Positions 39,681 to 42,058 of a stretch of 42,058 bases of DNA are shown here, one piece after another. Position 1 is the stretch's first letter. Every line of letters starts with the position of its first letter. The stretch covers positions 1 to 42,058 of the forward strand of contig DATBER010000004.1 in the NCBI GenBank assembly GCA_036558905.1, read 5' to 3'. The stretch is from DASXRA01 sp036558905. GTDB lineage: Bacteria; Actinomycetota; Actinomycetes; Mycobacteriales; Jatrophihabitantaceae. Both the position numbers and the translations under genes were made by a program. A model generated the notes under the pieces. That model saw nothing but the letters and a program-made list of their open reading frames with translations. It was not told the DNA's origin and searched no databases.

Positions 39681-42058
39681 GTGGCCGATCGCCTCATCGT
39701 TCGTGGCGCCCGTGAGCACAACCTCAAGGACGTCCATGTCGAGCTCCCTCGCGACGCCCTGATCGTGTTCACCGGACTGTCCGGCTCGGGCAAGTCGAGC
39801 CTGGCGTTCGACACGATCTTCGCCGAGGGGCAGCGCCGTTACGTCGAGTCGCTGTCGGCGTACGCGCGGCAGTTCCTGGGCCAGATGGACAAGCCCGACG
39901 TCGACTTCATCGAGGGACTGTCGCCGGCCGTGTCGATCGACCAGAAGTCGACGTCGCGCAACCCGCGAAGCACGGTCGGCACGATCACCGAGGTCTACGA
40001 CTACCTGCGGCTGCTCTATGCCCGAATCGGCAAGCCGCACTGCCCGATCTGTGGCGAGCTGATCACCAAGCAGACCCCGCAGCAGATCGTCGACCGGATC
40101 CTCGAGATGCCCGAGGGCACCCGGTTCCAGGTGCTCGCACCGGTGATCCGGGAGCGCAAGGGCGAGTACGTCGACCTGTTCGCCGACCTGCAGACCAAGG
40201 GCTACGCCCGGGTGCGCGTCGACGGAGTGGTCCACTCGCTGACCGACCCACCGACACTGAAGAAGCAGGAGAAGCACACGATCGAGGCGGTCGTCGACCG
40301 GCTCACCGCCAAGGCCGGCAGCAAGCAGCGCATCACCGACTCGGTCGAGACGGCGCTGGGCCTGGCCGGGGGGCTGGTCATCCTCGACTTCGTCGACCTG
40401 CCCGACGACGACCCGCACCGCGAGCGGCGCTACTCCGAGCGGCTGGCCTGCCCGAACGATCACCCGCTGGCCATCGACGAACTTGAGCCGCGCTCGTTCT
40501 CGTTCAACTCGCCGTTCGGCGCCTGCCCCGAGTGCACCGGCCTGGGCACCCGCAAGGAGGTCGATCCCGAGCTGGTCGTCCCCGACCCGGAGCGCTCGCT
40601 CGCCGAGGGCGCGATCGCGCCGTGGGCCAACGGGCAGACCAGCGAGTACTTCGAGCGGCTGCTGCAGGGCGTGGCCGACGTCGAGGGCTTCGACCTCGAC
40701 ACGCCGTGGGAGAGGCTCACCGCCCGGGCCCAGAAGGCGGTGCTGCACGGGCTGCCCGAGCAGGTGCACGTCCATTACCGCAACCGGTACGGACGCGACC
40801 GCTCCTACTACGCCAACTACGAGGGCGTGGTGCCGTGGATCGAGCGCCGCTACGCCGAGACCGACAGCGACTACTCGCGCGAGAAGTACGAGGGCTACAT
40901 GCGCGAGGTGCCCTGCCCGACCTGCCAGGGCACGCGCCTCAAGCCCGAGATCCTGGCCGTCACGATCACCGGCCGCTCGATCGCCGAGCTGTCGGCGCTG
41001 TCGATCGGCGAGGCGTCGGAGTGGCTGCATTCGCTCGAGCTCAGTGACCGTGAGCGGTTCATCGGCGAGCGGGTGCTCAAGGAGGTCCACGCGCGGCTGG
41101 GCTTCCTGGTCGACGTGGGCCTCGAGTACCTCTCTCTCGACCGGGCGGCCGCCACACTGGCCGGGGGAGAGGCGCAGCGCATCCGGCTCGCCACCCAGAT
41201 CGGGTCCGGGCTGGTCGGCGTGCTGTACGTGCTGGACGAGCCGTCGATCGGCCTGCACCAGCGCGACAACCACCGGCTGATCGAGACGCTCGTCCGGCTG
41301 AAGAAGCTGGGCAACACGCTGATCGTCGTCGAGCACGACGAGGACACCATCCGCACCGCCGACTGGGTCGTCGACATCGGCCCGCGGGCCGGCGAGCACG
41401 GCGGGCGCATCGTCGTCGAGGGCACGGTCGACGACCTGCTGGCCAGCGACGAGTCGATCACCGGGGCGTACCTGTCCGGACGACGGTCGATCCCGGTGCC
41501 GATGATCCGCCGGCCCCGCCAGAAGGGGCGCGAGATCGTGGTCGAGGGAGCGCGCGAGCACAACCTGCGCAACATCGACGTGGCGTTCCCGCTCGGCTGC
41601 TTCGTCGGCATCACGGGGGTGAGCGGTTCGGGCAAGTCGACGCTGGTCAACGACATCCTCTACGCGTCGCTGGCGAACAAGATCAACGGGGCCAAGCTGC
41701 CCCCGGGACGGCACAAGCGGGTCCGCAACGTCGAACTGCTCGACAAGGTCGTCGGCGTCGACCAGTCGCCGATCGGGCGCACCCCGCGGTCGAACCCGGC
41801 GACGTACACCGGCGTGTTCGACCACATCCGCAAGTTGTTCAGCGAGACGACCGAGGCGAAGATCCGCGGCTACACGCAGGGCCGGTTCTCGTTCAACGTC
41901 AAGGGCGGACGCTGCGAGAACTGCGCCGGCGACGGCACCATCAAGATCGAGATGAACTTCCTGCCCGACGTCTACGTGCCGTGCGAGGTGTGCAGGGGCG
42001 CCCGGTACAACCGCGAGACGCTCGAGGTGCACTACAAGGGCAAGACGATCAGCGAAGT
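39681..42058 (+). CDS. uvrA: Excinuclease ABC subunit UvrA (partial, runs off the right edge)
   Basis: UvrA is the damage-sensing ABC ATPase of nucleotide excision repair. The first 792 residues are present, from GTG 39681 (VADRLIVRGAREHNLKDV). They include the first Walker A GLSGSGKS (32-39), the CPIC and CPEC zinc pairs, the first-domain signature LAGGEAQRIRLATQIGSG followed by LDEPSIGLHQRD, the second Walker A TGVSGSGKST, and the C-terminal zinc finger CENCAGDG with CEVCRGARYN. The missing end should hold the second signature and Walker B motifs. GTG is chosen because homology begins there. A damage-type promoter lies at 39590-39612. Confidence 0.97.
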   Translation, partial: MADRLIVRGAREHNLKDVHVELPRDALIVFTGLSGSGKSSLAFDTIFAEGQRRYVESLSAYARQFLGQMDKPDVDFIEGLSPAVSIDQKSTSRNPRSTVGTITEVYDYLRLLYARIGKPHCPICGELITKQTPQQIVDRILEMPEGTRFQVLAPVIRERKGEYVDLFADLQTKGYARVRVDGVVHSLTDPPTLKKQEKHTIEAVVDRLTAKAGSKQRITDSVETALGLAGGLVILDFVDLPDDDPHRERRYSERLACPNDHPLAIDELEPRSFSFNSPFGACPECTGLGTRKEVDPELVVPDPERSLAEGAIAPWANGQTSEYFERLLQGVADVEGFDLDTPWERLTARAQKAVLHGLPEQVHVHYRNRYGRDRSYYANYEGVVPWIERRYAETDSDYSREKYEGYMREVPCPTCQGTRLKPEILAVTITGRSIAELSALSIGEASEWLHSLELSDRERFIGERVLKEVHARLGFLVDVGLEYLSLDRAAATLAGGEAQRIRLATQIGSGLVGVLYVLDEPSIGLHQRDNHRLIETLVRLKKLGNTLIVVEHDEDTIRTADWVVDIGPRAGEHGGRIVVEGTVDDLLASDESITGAYLSGRRSIPVPMIRRPRQKGREIVVEGAREHNLRNIDVAFPLGCFVGITGVSGSGKSTLVNDILYASLANKINGAKLPPGRHKRVRNVELLDKVVGVDQSPIGRTPRSNPATYTGVFDHIRKLFSETTEAKIRGYTQGRFSFNVKGGRCENCAGDGTIKIEMNFLPDVYVPCEVCRGARYNRETLEVHYKGKTISE

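Noticed and set aside
41150..41185. UvrA first-domain signature reads LAGGE rather than LSGGE
   Set aside because: Ala at this position is common in actinobacterial UvrA proteins as I know them, and the surrounding motif is intact; it is not a defect.

Overview
This window is high-GC chromosomal DNA from an actinomycete (Actinomycetota). Mycothione reductase, an F420/PPOX-type flavoprotein beside an LLM-class oxidoreductase, frequent GTG starts, and at least a dozen genes whose start codon lies 6-8 nt behind a TAnnnT box (leaderless transcripts) all fit. The order cannot be fixed from sequence alone. I see no phage, plasmid, IS element, CRISPR array, rRNA or tRNA. Most genes are housekeeping genes in short operons.

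Layout. 0-4.5 kb: treX/glgX-treY, glycogen-to-trehalose enzymes on the minus strand, ending at a perfect long inverted repeat shared with a convergent gene. 4.7-7.7 kb: a secreted solute-binding/VWA protein, then terC behind a yybP-ykoY-type (Mn2+) riboswitch. 7.6-11.3 kb (minus): ABC exporter plus NarL-type two-component system, with a perfect 22-bp palindrome upstream. 11.3-14.4 kb: a proline-rich membrane protein, uvrB and a TfoX-like gene. 14.5-20.1 kb (minus): thiO-thiS-thiG, then a second TPP riboswitch followed by an NCS1/CytX permease, psuG and psuK. 20.2-22.9 kb: metallo-hydrolase, thiE, thiD and tenA. 23-25.3 kb: DHA2 exporter, VOC and ABM-domain proteins. 25.3-28 kb: two tandem L,D-transpeptidases and a ROK protein. 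28-30 kb: a YdbS/YdbT-like PH-domain pair. 30.2-34.7 kb: hydrolases, an internally deleted uridine-kinase-like ORF, DUF4032 and RidA. 34.6-37.5 kb: mycothione reductase, a RIO-type kinase with a short upstream ORF, and an internally deleted HNH-nuclease-like ORF. 37.5-42 kb: ung, PPOX, LLM oxidoreductase and the start of uvrA.

How the genes work together. The thiamine genes are the main functional block: thiazole synthesis (ThiO, ThiS, ThiG), coupling (ThiE), HMP phosphorylation (ThiD), salvage (TenA) and HMP uptake (CytX), with two TPP riboswitches on one strand. Pseudouridine catabolism (psuG, psuK) follows CytX with no room for its own leader, so it appears to fall under TPP control. DNA repair is the second theme: uvrB and uvrA both carry a TTGTCGGAN-N8-TAnnnT promoter matching the mycobacterial RecA-NDp (PafBC-type) DNA-damage promoter, and ung lies nearby.

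The most unusual items are the TPP-controlled cytX-psuG-psuK segment, the short ORF ahead of the RIO kinase, two copies of a hairpin element whose CTAG ends supply the stop codons of adjacent genes, two ORFs that look like in-frame deletions of larger enzymes, triple 9-bp repeats abutting an L,D-transpeptidase start codon, and a perfect operator-like palindrome ahead of the ABC/two-component operon.
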